Origin: an uncultured Lachnospiraceae bacterium | GTDB lineage: Bacteria; Bacillota; Clostridia; Lachnospirales; Lachnospiraceae | Length of the DNA stretch: 5,450 nt | Assembly (NCBI GenBank): GCA_946183625.1 | Contig: CAMHCL010000105.1 | Location: 1-5,450 of the forward strand | Direction of reading: 5' to 3' | Shown: positions 1-5,450 of the stretch, piece by piece | Position numbering within the stretch: position 1 is the stretch's first letter | How the letters are laid out: the number at the start of each line of letters is the position of its first letter | Position numbers and translations under genes: made by a program | The notes under the pieces: model-generated | Told to the model about the DNA's origin: nothing | The model's database searches: none | Seen by the model: the letters and a program-made list of their open reading frames with translations, nothing else

Positions 1-2009
1 TATTCCAGATTTTCGTGAGCCAGCTCATCCTCTATATCTCTTAACTTATCTCTGTTTTCAGCCAGGTCCTTTTCAAGACTTGTAATGAGCTTTTCCTTAT
101 CCTTCTTAACGCCTTCATGAAGCTTGTCCGTATCGAAAAGTGCTGTCTTATTATCAGATATCTGTTTTGTCTGAATATCTAGCTCTGAATTCTCCTTCTG
201 AATGGAGTTCAGGTCACCAGAAATGACATCTAACTTGTCACTTATATTCTTTAAGCTTATCTGAAGGGAATTCTGTTCAATCGCCTTCTGCTGAATAGAA
301 TTAGTGAGATTTGTACGATTCTCCTTCAGAGATTCTTTCTTCATTGTCAGATTGGCATCCTCTTCACGAGCCTTTCTGAGAGAATTATTGATCTCACCTA
401 TCTCCTTGCTTATATCCTCCAGCTCACGCTTTCTACCAAGCAGATTGCTGGAATTCTTGAAAGCACCACCAGTCATGGCTCCACCTGGATTAATAAGATC
501 ACCGGCAGGAGTAACAAGTCGAAGTGACTGATTATACTTCTTTGATATCTTGATAGCATTATCGATATTATCTACGACTATGCTTCTACCAAGAAGACTA
601 TCGATAATGTTCTGATACTTCTTATCTGTCTTAACAAGCTGAGAAGCAACACCTATAACACCTTCTTCCTTAAGAGCATCAGGATTTGCGCTTCCTCTCT
701 TAACTATAGAAGTTATAGGTAAAAATGTGGCTCTTCCGAGTTTATTTGTTCTCAGATAAGCGATCATTTCCTTAGCTGTAGCTTCATCTTCTGTAACTAT
801 ATTCTGAATGCTGGCACCAAGAGAAGTCTCAATGGCTGTCTCATACTTCTTATCAACTTCGATAATATCAGCAACAACACCGATTATCTTCTTGTTGGAA
901 GACTTTCTCTCCATTACCTTCTTGATACTTCCACCATAACCCTCATATCTCTCTGTCAGGTTACGGAGACTTTCATATCTGGACTGAAGACTGATAATAG
1001 ACTGATTATATTTCTGAATATCATTCTTAACCAGATTACTTCTCTCTGAAACTGTTCTAAGTTCTGTTTCTACATTGTTAAGGCTTGTTCTCTCCTTCTT
1101 GAGATCAGACTCTATGGACTCCAGCTGTACATTTAACGTTTTCTGCTCTGAGAGACATCTGTCTTCCTCACTCTTATCTTCAAGATATTTGCTGCTGAGC
1201 TCAGTCTTACGAAGATTTACATTTTCAAGCATAGTATCGTAACGAGCGATTTTCTCCTTAACGTTACTGGACTCGCTAAGAGCTTCTACAATGTCAGACT
1301 GAGCCTGGCTGATGCTGGACTCAATCTCTGAAATAGTATTCTGCTGTTCTTCTTGACGCTTCTCAATCTCATTTATGACCTTTTTCTTAGCCTTAAGATC
1401 TACAGCGATCTCCTTCTTCTTTGCATCCAGATCTTTCAGCTGATCCTTAAGTTCATCCTCTTCAGCCTTATATTTCTCAATCTGGGCATTTATTTCTGAA
1501 CATCTGATATCCTCAGCACTGATTCTTTCCTGAACAACGCGGAGCTCACCATCAGTTCTCTCATTTTCTATCTGTTTTGCACCAATATCTGCTTTGCAGT
1601 CTTCAATATTATTGGACAGCTTCTCCAGAGTGGACTCAAGTCTCTCATACTCTGCCTTGGTATACTCCAGCTCGTCACGAAGTTTCTGAGCCTCTTCCTC
1701 AGTCAGATCCAGTTTCTTCTGATATTCGTCTATATTAGATCTGATGATATCAATATTTAAAAGGAATGAATTGATATCCAGACTCTTCAGTTCATCCTTG
1801 TAAGCCAGATATTCCTTGGCTTTTTCAGACTGCTTTCTGAGGGGCTCAACTCTGTCCTCGAGTGTTGAGATTATATCTGTAACTCTGTTCAGATTAGCAT
1901 GCTCTGCCTCCAGCTGTTTCTCTGTGATCTGCTTATTCTTCTTATATTTAACGATACCTGCAGCTTCATCAAAAAGATTTCGTCTGTCCTCGGGCTTACT
2001 TGAAAGGAT
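1..2009 (-). CDS. smc: SMC chromosome partition protein, main part (out of frame with its N-terminus; 3' end outside window)
   Basis: This is the continuation of smc in the frame whose codons begin at 2009; it has 669 codons without a stop up to the window edge. SMC forms the ATP-driven condensin core that organises and helps segregate the chromosome, with ScpA and ScpB as partners. Reading starts with ILSSKPEDRR and LFDEAAGI, the conserved segment that follows the Q-loop. A long Glu/Lys/Gln-rich heptad-like coiled coil follows to about base 960. The hinge comes next: it opens with YEGYGGSIKKVME near 950-910 and closes with GDLINPGGAMTGG near 500-455. The returning coiled coil fills the rest. 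The C-terminal ATPase half (signature motif, Walker B) would lie beyond base 1. There is no credible own start: a TTG at 2021-2019 has only a weak AGGG upstream. It is therefore best read as one gene with the ORF starting at 2457, broken by an indel. Family identity is certain; whether the break is real is not. Confidence 0.93.
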   Translation of the reverse strand, partial: MLSSKPEDRRNLFDEAAGIVKYKKNKQITEKQLEAEHANLNRVTDIISTLEDRVEPLRKQSEKAKEYLAYKDELKSLDINSFLLNIDIIRSNIDEYQKKLDLTEEEAQKLRDELEYTKAEYERLESTLEKLSNNIEDCKADIGAKQIENERTDGELRVVQERISAEDIRCSEINAQIEKYKAEEDELKDQLKDLDAKKKEIAVDLKAKKKVINEIEKRQEEQQNTISEIESSISQAQSDIVEALSESSNVKEKIARYDTMLENVNLRKTELSSKYLEDKSEEDRCLSEQKTLNVQLESIESDLKKERTSLNNVETELRTVSERSNLVKNDIQKYNQSIISLQSRYESLRNLTERYEGYGGSIKKVMERKSSNKKIIGVVADIIEVDKKYETAIETSLGASIQNIVTEDEATAKEMIAYLRTNKLGRATFLPITSIVKRGSANPDALKEEGVIGVASQLVKTDKKYQNIIDSLLGRSIVVDNIDNAIKISKKYNQSLRLVTPAGDLINPGGAMTGGAFKNSSNLLGRKRELEDISKEIGEINNSLRKAREEDANLTMKKESLKENRTNLTNSIQQKAIEQNSLQISLKNISDKLDVISGDLNSIQKENSELDIQTKQISDNKTALFDTDKLHEGVKKDKEKLITSLEKDLAENRDKLRDIEDELAHENLE

Positions 2010-2457
2010 CTGATCTCTCAATCTGACCCTGTCCGATTATAGAATAACCTTCCTTACCGATACCTGTATCGAAGAACATGGATGTTATATCCTTAAGACG
2101 GGTAACAGTACCATTAATGAGATATTCACTTTCACCTGATCTGTATACTCTTCTGGCTACAGTTACTTCATTGTAATCTATAGGAAGACTATGGTCTGAA
2201 TTATCAAGAGTGATGGCAACATAGGCTGCCGCCATTGGCTTACGCTGCTCAGTTCCTGAGAAAATGACATCCTCCATCTTGGAACCTCTCAGCTTAGATG
2301 CACTCTGCTCCCCGAGAACCCATCTTACAGCATCTGCAACATTACTCTTACCAGAACCATTAGGTCCAACTATAGCAGTAATTCCTTCTTCAAATTTAAA
2401 TTCAATCTTATTTGCAAATGATTTAAAACCGTTTACGTCAATACTTTTAAGATACAT
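1996..2457 (-). CDS. smc: SMC chromosome partition protein, N-terminal ATPase fragment ended by a frameshift
   Basis: The first 153 residues of SMC. It opens with MYLKSIDVNGFKSFA, followed by Walker A GPNGSGKS at residues 31-38 (Lys37 contacts ATP phosphates), the R-loop region LRGSKMEDVIFSG, and the Q-loop EGYSIIGQGQI ending near residue 146. These are the N-terminal half of the ABC-type head, which in the whole protein pairs with the C-terminal half. The frame then reads ERSDPFK and stops at TAA (1998-1996), where other SMC proteins continue with ILSSKPEDRR; that sequence is present in another frame. Intact SMC is about 1,180-1,190 residues, so this fragment alone lacks coiled coil, hinge, signature motif and Walker B and could not hydrolyse ATP. 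The start ATG has AGG at 2465-2463, 5 nt upstream. The gene begins 21 nt after rnc and is probably co-transcribed with it. Confidence 0.93.
   Translation of the reverse strand: MYLKSIDVNGFKSFANKIEFKFEEGITAIVGPNGSGKSNVADAVRWVLGEQSASKLRGSKMEDVIFSGTEQRKPMAAAYVAITLDNSDHSLPIDYNEVTVARRVYRSGESEYLINGTVTRLKDITSMFFDTGIGKEGYSIIGQGQIERSDPFK
2010..2019 (-). other. smc: Frameshift site in smc (four extra bases)
   Basis: Between the ATT codon of GQGQI (2022-2020) and the ATC codon of ILSSKPEDRR (2009-2007) there are ten bases, GAGAGATCAG on the coding strand. SMC proteins have two residues (six bases) here, for example Asp-Lys in QIDKIL. Removing TCAG or ATCA restores QIERILSSKPEDRR exactly. The site overlaps a direct repeat AGATC-AGATC, a plausible slippage or misassembly spot, although a simple repeat-unit gain would change the length by five, not four. 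No known programmed +1 slippery motif is evident. Confidence 0.85.
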
Positions 2458-2478
2458 ATTTACCTACTTCTAAATTGA

Positions 2479-3174
2479 TCATTTATCTGACAGATCAACA
2501 AAATTAATTTTTAAAATAGTTTTATGAGCAGCAACCTGTTCAGCCATCTTCTTGGTATGACCGATACCTTCTTCCTGATACTCATTATTTATGATACATA
2601 CAACCTTGTATGTCTTATTATGCTCCGGACCAATGGTCTCCAGAGTTTCATAGCTTAACTTATAACCCTTGCTCTGTGTATATTCCTGCAGAATTGACTT
2701 TGCATCATAGAACAGGGATTTGCTGGTTATATCTGTCAGAAGCAGTTTATTCACATACTTCCTTGCTTCATCTAAACCACCATCCAGATATATAGCTCCA
2801 AGCACAGACTCAAAGAGGTCGCAGAGCACAGAAGTTCTATCTCTGCCACCTGTATGTTCCTCTCCATTACTGAGATATAGATACTTGCCAAACCCAAGCT
2901 CCTTAGTGATCTGTGATAGCGTATATTCACAGACAAGACTTGCTCTAAGCTTGGTAAGTTCACCCTCAGTCTTTTCTGGATACTTTCTGAACAGCTCATC
3001 ACTGACTATGAATTCAAGTATCGCATCTCCCAGGAACTCATATCTCTCATATGAAGGAGCCTCCTTCATGGATTCGTTAGTATATGACCTGTGAGTAAAT
3101 GCTATATCCAGATGAGATGTATCCTTAAACTTATATCCAATTATTTCTTCAAAATCAGAATAATCCTTACTCAT
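2479..3174 (-). CDS. rnc: Ribonuclease III
   Basis: RNase III cuts double-stranded RNA, chiefly in rRNA precursor processing and mRNA turnover, as a Mg-dependent cytoplasmic homodimer. With the start chosen here it has 231 residues, normal for bacteria. The catalytic domain carries the signature ERYEFLGDA at 43-51, with acidic residues Glu43, Glu46 and Asp50. It also has Glu70 before the LTKLRASLV helix, and Asp119 and Glu122 in CDLFESVLGAIYLDGG; by alignment from memory these match the metal-binding set of the family. A double-stranded RNA binding domain follows (about 157-226), with LQEYTQSKG, the GPEHNKTY strand and the GHTKKMAEQVAA helix. The frame extends upstream to 3207, but the Shine-Dalgarno AGGAAGG at 3186-3180 is 5 nt before ATG 3174; ATG 3177 is the close alternative. 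The start lies inside the 3' end of plsX (8-nt overlap), which suggests coupled translation. All key residues are present. Confidence 0.97.
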   Translation of the reverse strand: MSKDYSDFEEIIGYKFKDTSHLDIAFTHRSYTNESMKEAPSYERYEFLGDAILEFIVSDELFRKYPEKTEGELTKLRASLVCEYTLSQITKELGFGKYLYLSNGEEHTGGRDRTSVLCDLFESVLGAIYLDGGLDEARKYVNKLLLTDITSKSLFYDAKSILQEYTQSKGYKLSYETLETIGPEHNKTYKVVCIINNEYQEEGIGHTKKMAEQVAAHKTILKINFVDLSDK

Positions 3175-4225
3175 CATTTCCTTCCTGATCTGTATCCGGC
3201 TCATCATCGTCTATGGTTTCCTTCTGGAATCCAGTGATTATCTTCTCTTTTACGTCATTCTCGACAAATGTAGCACACTGTGCAATAGCTGAGGTTATCT
3301 CAGCTTCCTTGGCATTTCCATGAACCTTGACTACAAGTCCATTAAGACCAAGCAGAGGGGCTCCTCCCTTGTCGCTAGGATTGAACTTGGCAACAGTACC
3401 CTTAAGAGCATCCTTTATAAATACTGCACCAATCTTAGCTTTGATAGATGAAAGCAGGGATGTCTTAATCTCGCTGAGGATCATTTTACCAAGGCCTTCA
3501 TACAGCTTAAGTATTACATTTCCAACAAAAGCCTCACACAGAATTACATCAGCCTTGCCAAAAGGAATCTCTCTGGCTTCAATACTACCGATAAAATGTA
3601 TCTTTTCATCAGCAGCAAGCAATGGATATGTAGCCTTTACGAGCTGATTACCCTTCTCTTCTTCCATACCAATATTTACTATAGCAACACGTGGCTTCTT
3701 AACTCCGCATATTTCTTTCATATATATACTTCCCATCTCAGCAAACTGAAGCAGAACCTCAGGCTTTGCATCAACATTTGCACCAGCATCAAGAAGAAGT
3801 GATGGTTTTCTAGATGTAGGAAGCAGAGTTGCAAGCGGAGTTCTCTTAACTCCCTTAGCTCTACCCACTATAAACTGTCCACCGGCTAAGATCGCACCTG
3901 AGCTTCCAGAAGATATGAAGCAGTCAGCCTTGCCCTGCTTAACCAGATTAAGTCCTACTACAAGAGATGAATTCTTCTTCTCCCTTACAGCCTTTACAGG
4001 TGGTTCATTCGGAGTTATCTCCTCACGGGCATCAATTATCTCAATTCTCTTTTTATCATAATTTAGTTCTGACAGATAACCTTCTATCTGAGGCTTATGA
4101 CCTACCAGATATATAAGCTTTACATTTGGATTATTCTTAAGTCCTTCAACAGCACCCTTTACACATACTTCAGCACCATTGTCACCACCAATGGTATCAA
4201 CTACGATCTTAATATCATCTTTCAT
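3167..4225 (-). CDS. plsX: Phosphate acyltransferase PlsX (acyl-ACP:phosphate)
   Basis: PlsX transfers the acyl group from acyl-ACP to inorganic phosphate, giving the acyl-phosphate that PlsY uses to make lysophosphatidic acid; it starts phospholipid synthesis as a peripheral membrane enzyme. The 352 residues are slightly more than the usual 330-340. Family landmarks are VDTIGGDNGAE at 9-19 (usually VDAMGGDxxP), SSGSSGA at 105-111 (usually SAGNTGA), LLDAGAN near 144-150, NIGMEEEKGN at 184-193, CEAFVGNV at 230-237 and GGAPLLGLNG at 287-296, followed by VKVHG. The N-terminal and SSG motifs differ from the most common forms but keep the glycine and aspartate pattern. The extra length is an acidic tail (DDDEPDTDQEGNDE, 339-352) whose DNA contains the rnc ribosome binding site. 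The ATG at 4225 has AGGAG at 4237-4233 with 7-nt spacing. It is the first gene of plsX-rnc-smc, with its own promoter. No acpP follows it, unlike many relatives. Confidence 0.97.
   Translation of the reverse strand: MKDDIKIVVDTIGGDNGAEVCVKGAVEGLKNNPNVKLIYLVGHKPQIEGYLSELNYDKKRIEIIDAREEITPNEPPVKAVREKKNSSLVVGLNLVKQGKADCFISSGSSGAILAGGQFIVGRAKGVKRTPLATLLPTSRKPSLLLDAGANVDAKPEVLLQFAEMGSIYMKEICGVKKPRVAIVNIGMEEEKGNQLVKATYPLLAADEKIHFIGSIEAREIPFGKADVILCEAFVGNVILKLYEGLGKMILSEIKTSLLSSIKAKIGAVFIKDALKGTVAKFNPSDKGGAPLLGLNGLVVKVHGNAKEAEITSAIAQCATFVENDVKEKIITGFQKETIDDDEPDTDQEGNDE
3180..3186 (-). promoter_or_regulatory. rnc: Ribosome binding site of rnc, inside plsX
   Basis: AGGAAGG on the coding strand sits 5 nt before ATG 3174 and 2 nt before ATG 3177. 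It rules out the longer start at 3207 for rnc. Being inside the last codons of plsX, it also encodes part of the acidic PlsX tail. Confidence 0.75.
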
Positions 4226-4316
4226 GATATAGCTCCTTTTATACGTAAAATATTAGATAAAAATACATATATCTCTTAAAAAATGCCGCACTAAAAACAC
4301 ACTAACACAATCTAAC
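4226..4316 (-). promoter_or_regulatory. plsX leader with ribosome binding site and spaced TTAG repeats
   Basis: Predicted untranslated leader of about 85 nt, very AT-rich. It holds three TTAG units on the coding strand (4315-4312, 4305-4302, 4294-4291) spaced 10 and 11 nt apart, the last two extended to TTAGTG, and the plsX Shine-Dalgarno AGGAG at 4237-4233. I see no riboswitch-like fold and no ORF with a plausible ribosome binding site. The role of the repeats is unknown. Confidence 0.45.
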
Positions 4317-4345
4317 ATTATAGAATTTTATAGAGGAAAGTGCAA
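4317..4345 (-). promoter_or_regulatory. Sigma-A type promoter for plsX-rnc-smc
   Basis: On the minus strand, TTGCAC (4345-4340) and TATAAT (4322-4317) are separated by exactly 17 bp. The -35 box matches the consensus at four of six positions and the -10 box at all six. It lies just past the rpmF terminator and before plsX, so transcription would start near 4311-4309. The position and spacing make it convincing; no experimental evidence is available. Confidence 0.8.
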
Positions 4346-4354
4346 GCAAAATAC

Positions 4355-4386
4355 AAAAAAATAAGGCTTCCCAAAAGAAGCCTTAT
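4355..4386 (-). terminator. Intrinsic terminator after rpmF
   Basis: A perfect 10-bp stem, ATAAGGCTTC paired with GAAGCCTTAT (4386-4377 with 4370-4361), with a 6-nt loop, is followed on the minus strand by a run of T residues (to 4355). It begins 28 nt after the rpmF stop codon. It should end the rpmF transcript and any read-through from ackA. On the plus strand there is no comparable T run, so it is directed against minus-strand transcription. Confidence 0.92.
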
Positions 4387-4414
4387 CTTAATATAAATAT
4401 ATACGAAAATCCAA

Positions 4415-4594
4415 TTAATCTACAGCTATGATCTCTTTCTGGCCGTATGATCCACAGCTCTTGCATACTCTATGAGGCATCATAAGAGCGCCACACTTGC
4501 TGCACTTAACAAGATTTGGAGTAGACATCTTCCAGTTTGCTCTTCTCTTGTCGCGTCTTGCCTTGGATATCTTATTCTTTGGACAAATTGACAT
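4415..4594 (-). CDS. rpmF: Large ribosomal subunit protein bL32 (zinc-binding form)
   Basis: A 59-residue protein of the 50S subunit. It has the basic N-terminal segment typical of L32 (KISKARRDKRRANWK, residues 8-22), in which the RRDKRRANWK stretch is highly conserved, then a zinc ribbon Cys31-x2-Cys34-x9-Cys44-x2-Cys47 with the HRVCKSCG motif. All four cysteines are present, so this is the zinc-binding version rather than the cysteine-free paralogue that some bacteria use under zinc shortage. The frame is open to an ATG at 4621, but ATG 4594 is chosen: GGGAGGTG at 4610-4603 is a strong Shine-Dalgarno site for it, and MSICPKNK matches the usual L32 N-terminus. The predicted transcription start (about 4624) would leave almost no leader for the longer form. 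The gene has its own promoter and terminator and may also be read through from ackA. Confidence 0.97.
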   Translation of the reverse strand: MSICPKNKISKARRDKRRANWKMSTPNLVKCSKCGALMMPHRVCKSCGSYGQKEIIAVD

Positions 4595-4602
4595 ACCGAT
4601 TA

Positions 4603-4610
4603 CACCTCCC
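4603..4610 (-). promoter_or_regulatory. rpmF: Ribosome binding site of rpmF
   Basis: GGGAGGTG on the coding strand, 8 nt before ATG 4594. It decides the start of rpmF against the ATG at 4621, which has no comparable site. Confidence 0.8.
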
Positions 4611-4630
4611 TTAAAAATCACACTTTGACC

Positions 4631-4650
4631 ATTATACTTATAAGTACAAT
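4631..4650 (-). repeat. Near-perfect 20-bp palindrome over the rpmF -10 box
   Basis: The 12-bp core TACTTATAAGTA (4635-4646) is a perfect palindrome. It extends to 20 bp (4631-4650) with only one mismatched pair, so nine of ten pairs match. It covers the -10 hexamer and most of the spacer, where a repressor dimer could block RNA polymerase. No known operator was recognised with confidence, and AT-rich DNA yields such palindromes fairly often. Confidence 0.4.
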
Positions 4651-4659
4651 GCTTGTCAA
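4631..4659 (-). promoter_or_regulatory. Consensus sigma-A promoter for rpmF
   Basis: On the minus strand, TTGACA (4659-4654) and TATAAT (4636-4631) match the sigma-A/sigma-70 consensus at all twelve positions with the ideal 17-bp spacer. Transcription would begin near 4624, about 30 nt before the rpmF start codon. The promoter starts 19 bp after the ackA stop codon. Such strength suits a ribosomal protein gene. Confidence 0.9.
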
Positions 4660-4678
4660 CAACTATTTTTAAGAAATA

Positions 4679-5450
4679 TTAACCTAATACTTCAACAGTC
4701 TCACGTGCGATTGCAAGTTCTTCGTTAGTTGGTATTACATATACAGCAACCTTTGAGTCTGGTGTAGAGATACATTTCTCTGAACCATGTGTAGCTTTAT
4801 TAGCCTCTTCATCAATGCTGATGCCCATATAACCGAAGTTACTCATAATCTTGGATCTTGTCATATCATCATTTTCACCGATACCAGCTGTAAATACGAT
4901 CATATCTACACCATTCATTGCTGCGATATAACCACCGATCAGCTTTGTAGCTGTATAGCAGAATACATCATGAGCGATAATAGATCTCTTATCACCCTCT
5001 GCAACACCCGCATCGATATCTCTGATATCACTTGTCTTTCCTGAGATACCAGCAAGACCTGATTTCTTATTAAGGATATTCAGAACACCCTTAACATCTA
5101 AGTTTTCCTTTGTAGCAATATATTCAACGATGGCTGGGTCGATGTTACCTGATCTTGTACCCATAACAACACCTTCAAGTGGTGTAAATCCCATAGATGT
5201 ATCTACAGACTTGCCATCCATAACAGCTGTGATACTTCCACCACCACCAAGGTGACAAACGATTACCTTTGTACCCTCTGCACCTTTGCCAAGGATCTCG
5301 ATTGCTCTCTTGGATACAAAGCTGTGTGATGTACCATGGAATCCATATCTTCTAATCTTATACTTCTCATAATACTCAAATGGTATAGCATATGTATAAG
5401 CCTTAGCAGGCATAGTCTGATGGAATGCAGTATCAAATGTAGCACACTGT
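4679..5450 (-). CDS. ackA: Acetate kinase, C-terminal two thirds (5' end outside window)
   Basis: Acetate kinase interconverts acetyl phosphate plus ADP with acetate plus ATP, usually the ATP-yielding last step of acetate formation in fermentative bacteria, working after phosphotransacetylase. The last 256 residues are visible, against about 400 for the whole enzyme. The frame stays open to the window edge, so the ATG at 5413 is an internal methionine. Motifs in order: FDTAFHQTMP (the Asp is catalytic in characterised enzymes), YGFHGTSH (active-site His, family signature), HLGGGGSITAV (nucleotide/phosphate loop), MGTRSGNIDP (active-site Arg), GISGKTSDIRD, FTAGIGEND, and the C-terminal PTNEELAIARET with the metal-associated Glu. 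All expected active-site residues in the visible part are present. It ends with TAA at 4681-4679. No terminator is visible before the rpmF promoter, so read-through into rpmF is likely. The start, promoter and upstream neighbour (often pta) cannot be seen. Confidence 0.97.
   Translation of the reverse strand, partial: QCATFDTAFHQTMPAKAYTYAIPFEYYEKYKIRRYGFHGTSHSFVSKRAIEILGKGAEGTKVIVCHLGGGGSITAVMDGKSVDTSMGFTPLEGVVMGTRSGNIDPAIVEYIATKENLDVKGVLNILNKKSGLAGISGKTSDIRDIDAGVAEGDKRSIIAHDVFCYTATKLIGGYIAAMNGVDMIVFTAGIGENDDMTRSKIMSNFGYMGISIDEEANKATHGSEKCISTPDSKVAVYVIPTNEELAIARETVEVLG

Noticed and set aside
304..531. Plus-strand ORF of 75 codons opposite smc, and a similar one at 1816-2013
   Set aside because: Ser/Arg/Leu-rich antisense of coiled-coil codons; no independent gene evidence.
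2001..2017. Cloning-type fill-in of a GATC end as the source of the four extra bases
   Set aside because: Fill-in and religation would give GATCGATC; the sequence is AGATCAGATC, with a base between the two GATC units.
1996..2025. Programmed +1 frameshift in smc
   Set aside because: The codons before the stop (GAT CCT TTC AAG TAA) offer no good P-site re-pairing and there is no prfB-like CUU UGA motif or nearby Shine-Dalgarno-like stimulator. A four-base indel is simpler because it restores the family sequence exactly.
2720..3094. Plus-strand ORF of 124 codons opposite rnc
   Set aside because: It is antisense to a clear RNase III gene, its protein has no recognisable domain, and it is best explained as a shadow of conserved coding sequence.
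3327..3647. Plus-strand ORF of 106 codons opposite plsX
   Set aside because: Antisense to strongly conserved PlsX motifs; low-complexity Ser/Leu/Pro-rich translation typical of a shadow frame.
4226..4414. Small gene or riboswitch between rpmF and plsX
   Set aside because: The stretch is accounted for by a terminator, a promoter and an AT-rich leader; no ORF with a ribosome binding site and no conserved riboswitch core could be seen.
4631..4650. Zur or Fur box at rpmF
   Set aside because: The palindrome has even symmetry and lacks the 7-1-7 pattern, and this L32 is the zinc-binding form, not the zinc-shortage paralogue.

Overview
The window holds a conserved housekeeping gene cluster of a low-GC Gram-positive bacterium. 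All genes lie on the minus strand, so transcription runs from right to left. The order in transcription direction is ackA (acetate kinase, 5' end outside the window), rpmF (ribosomal protein L32), plsX (phosphate acyltransferase), rnc (RNase III) and smc (chromosome structural maintenance ATPase, 3' end outside the window). This order, the AT-rich intergenic DNA, the purine-rich Shine-Dalgarno sites and the protein sequences (for example the L32 N-terminus MSICPKNK and the four-cysteine zinc ribbon) point to Bacillota, class Clostridia, most likely family Lachnospiraceae. The family assignment comes from recalled sequence resemblance, not from a search.

Layout from right to left: ackA covers 5450-4679. 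A short gap (4678-4595) carries a perfect consensus sigma-A promoter (TTGACA, 17 bp, TATAAT) and a good ribosome binding site for rpmF (4594-4415). A strong intrinsic terminator (4386-4355) closes the rpmF transcript. About 10 bp further on, a second good promoter (TTGCAC, 17 bp, TATAAT) starts the plsX-rnc-smc transcript after a leader of about 85 nt. plsX (4225-3167) overlaps rnc (3174-2479) by 8 nt, and smc starts 21 nt after rnc, so these three genes form a tight operon.

The main oddity is in smc. The reading frame beginning at 2457 stops at 1996, directly after the Q-loop segment. The rest of a normal SMC protein (coiled coil, complete hinge, start of the returning coiled coil) continues in another frame without a single stop to the window edge. 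Four extra bases around 2010-2019 explain this. The downstream 669 codons are intact and conserved, so either the mutation is very recent or the indel is a sequencing or assembly error.

The cluster joins functions that are often neighbours in Bacillota: acetyl-phosphate metabolism, a ribosomal protein, the first step of phospholipid acylation, double-stranded RNA processing and chromosome organisation. Two genes often found in this cluster are absent: a DUF177/YceD gene between ackA and rpmF, and acpP between plsX and rnc. I found no mobile element, CRISPR array, tRNA or rRNA gene, and nothing that looks like a previously undescribed system. The longest stretch without a gene is 189 bases (4226-4414), and it is explained by a terminator, a promoter and a leader.
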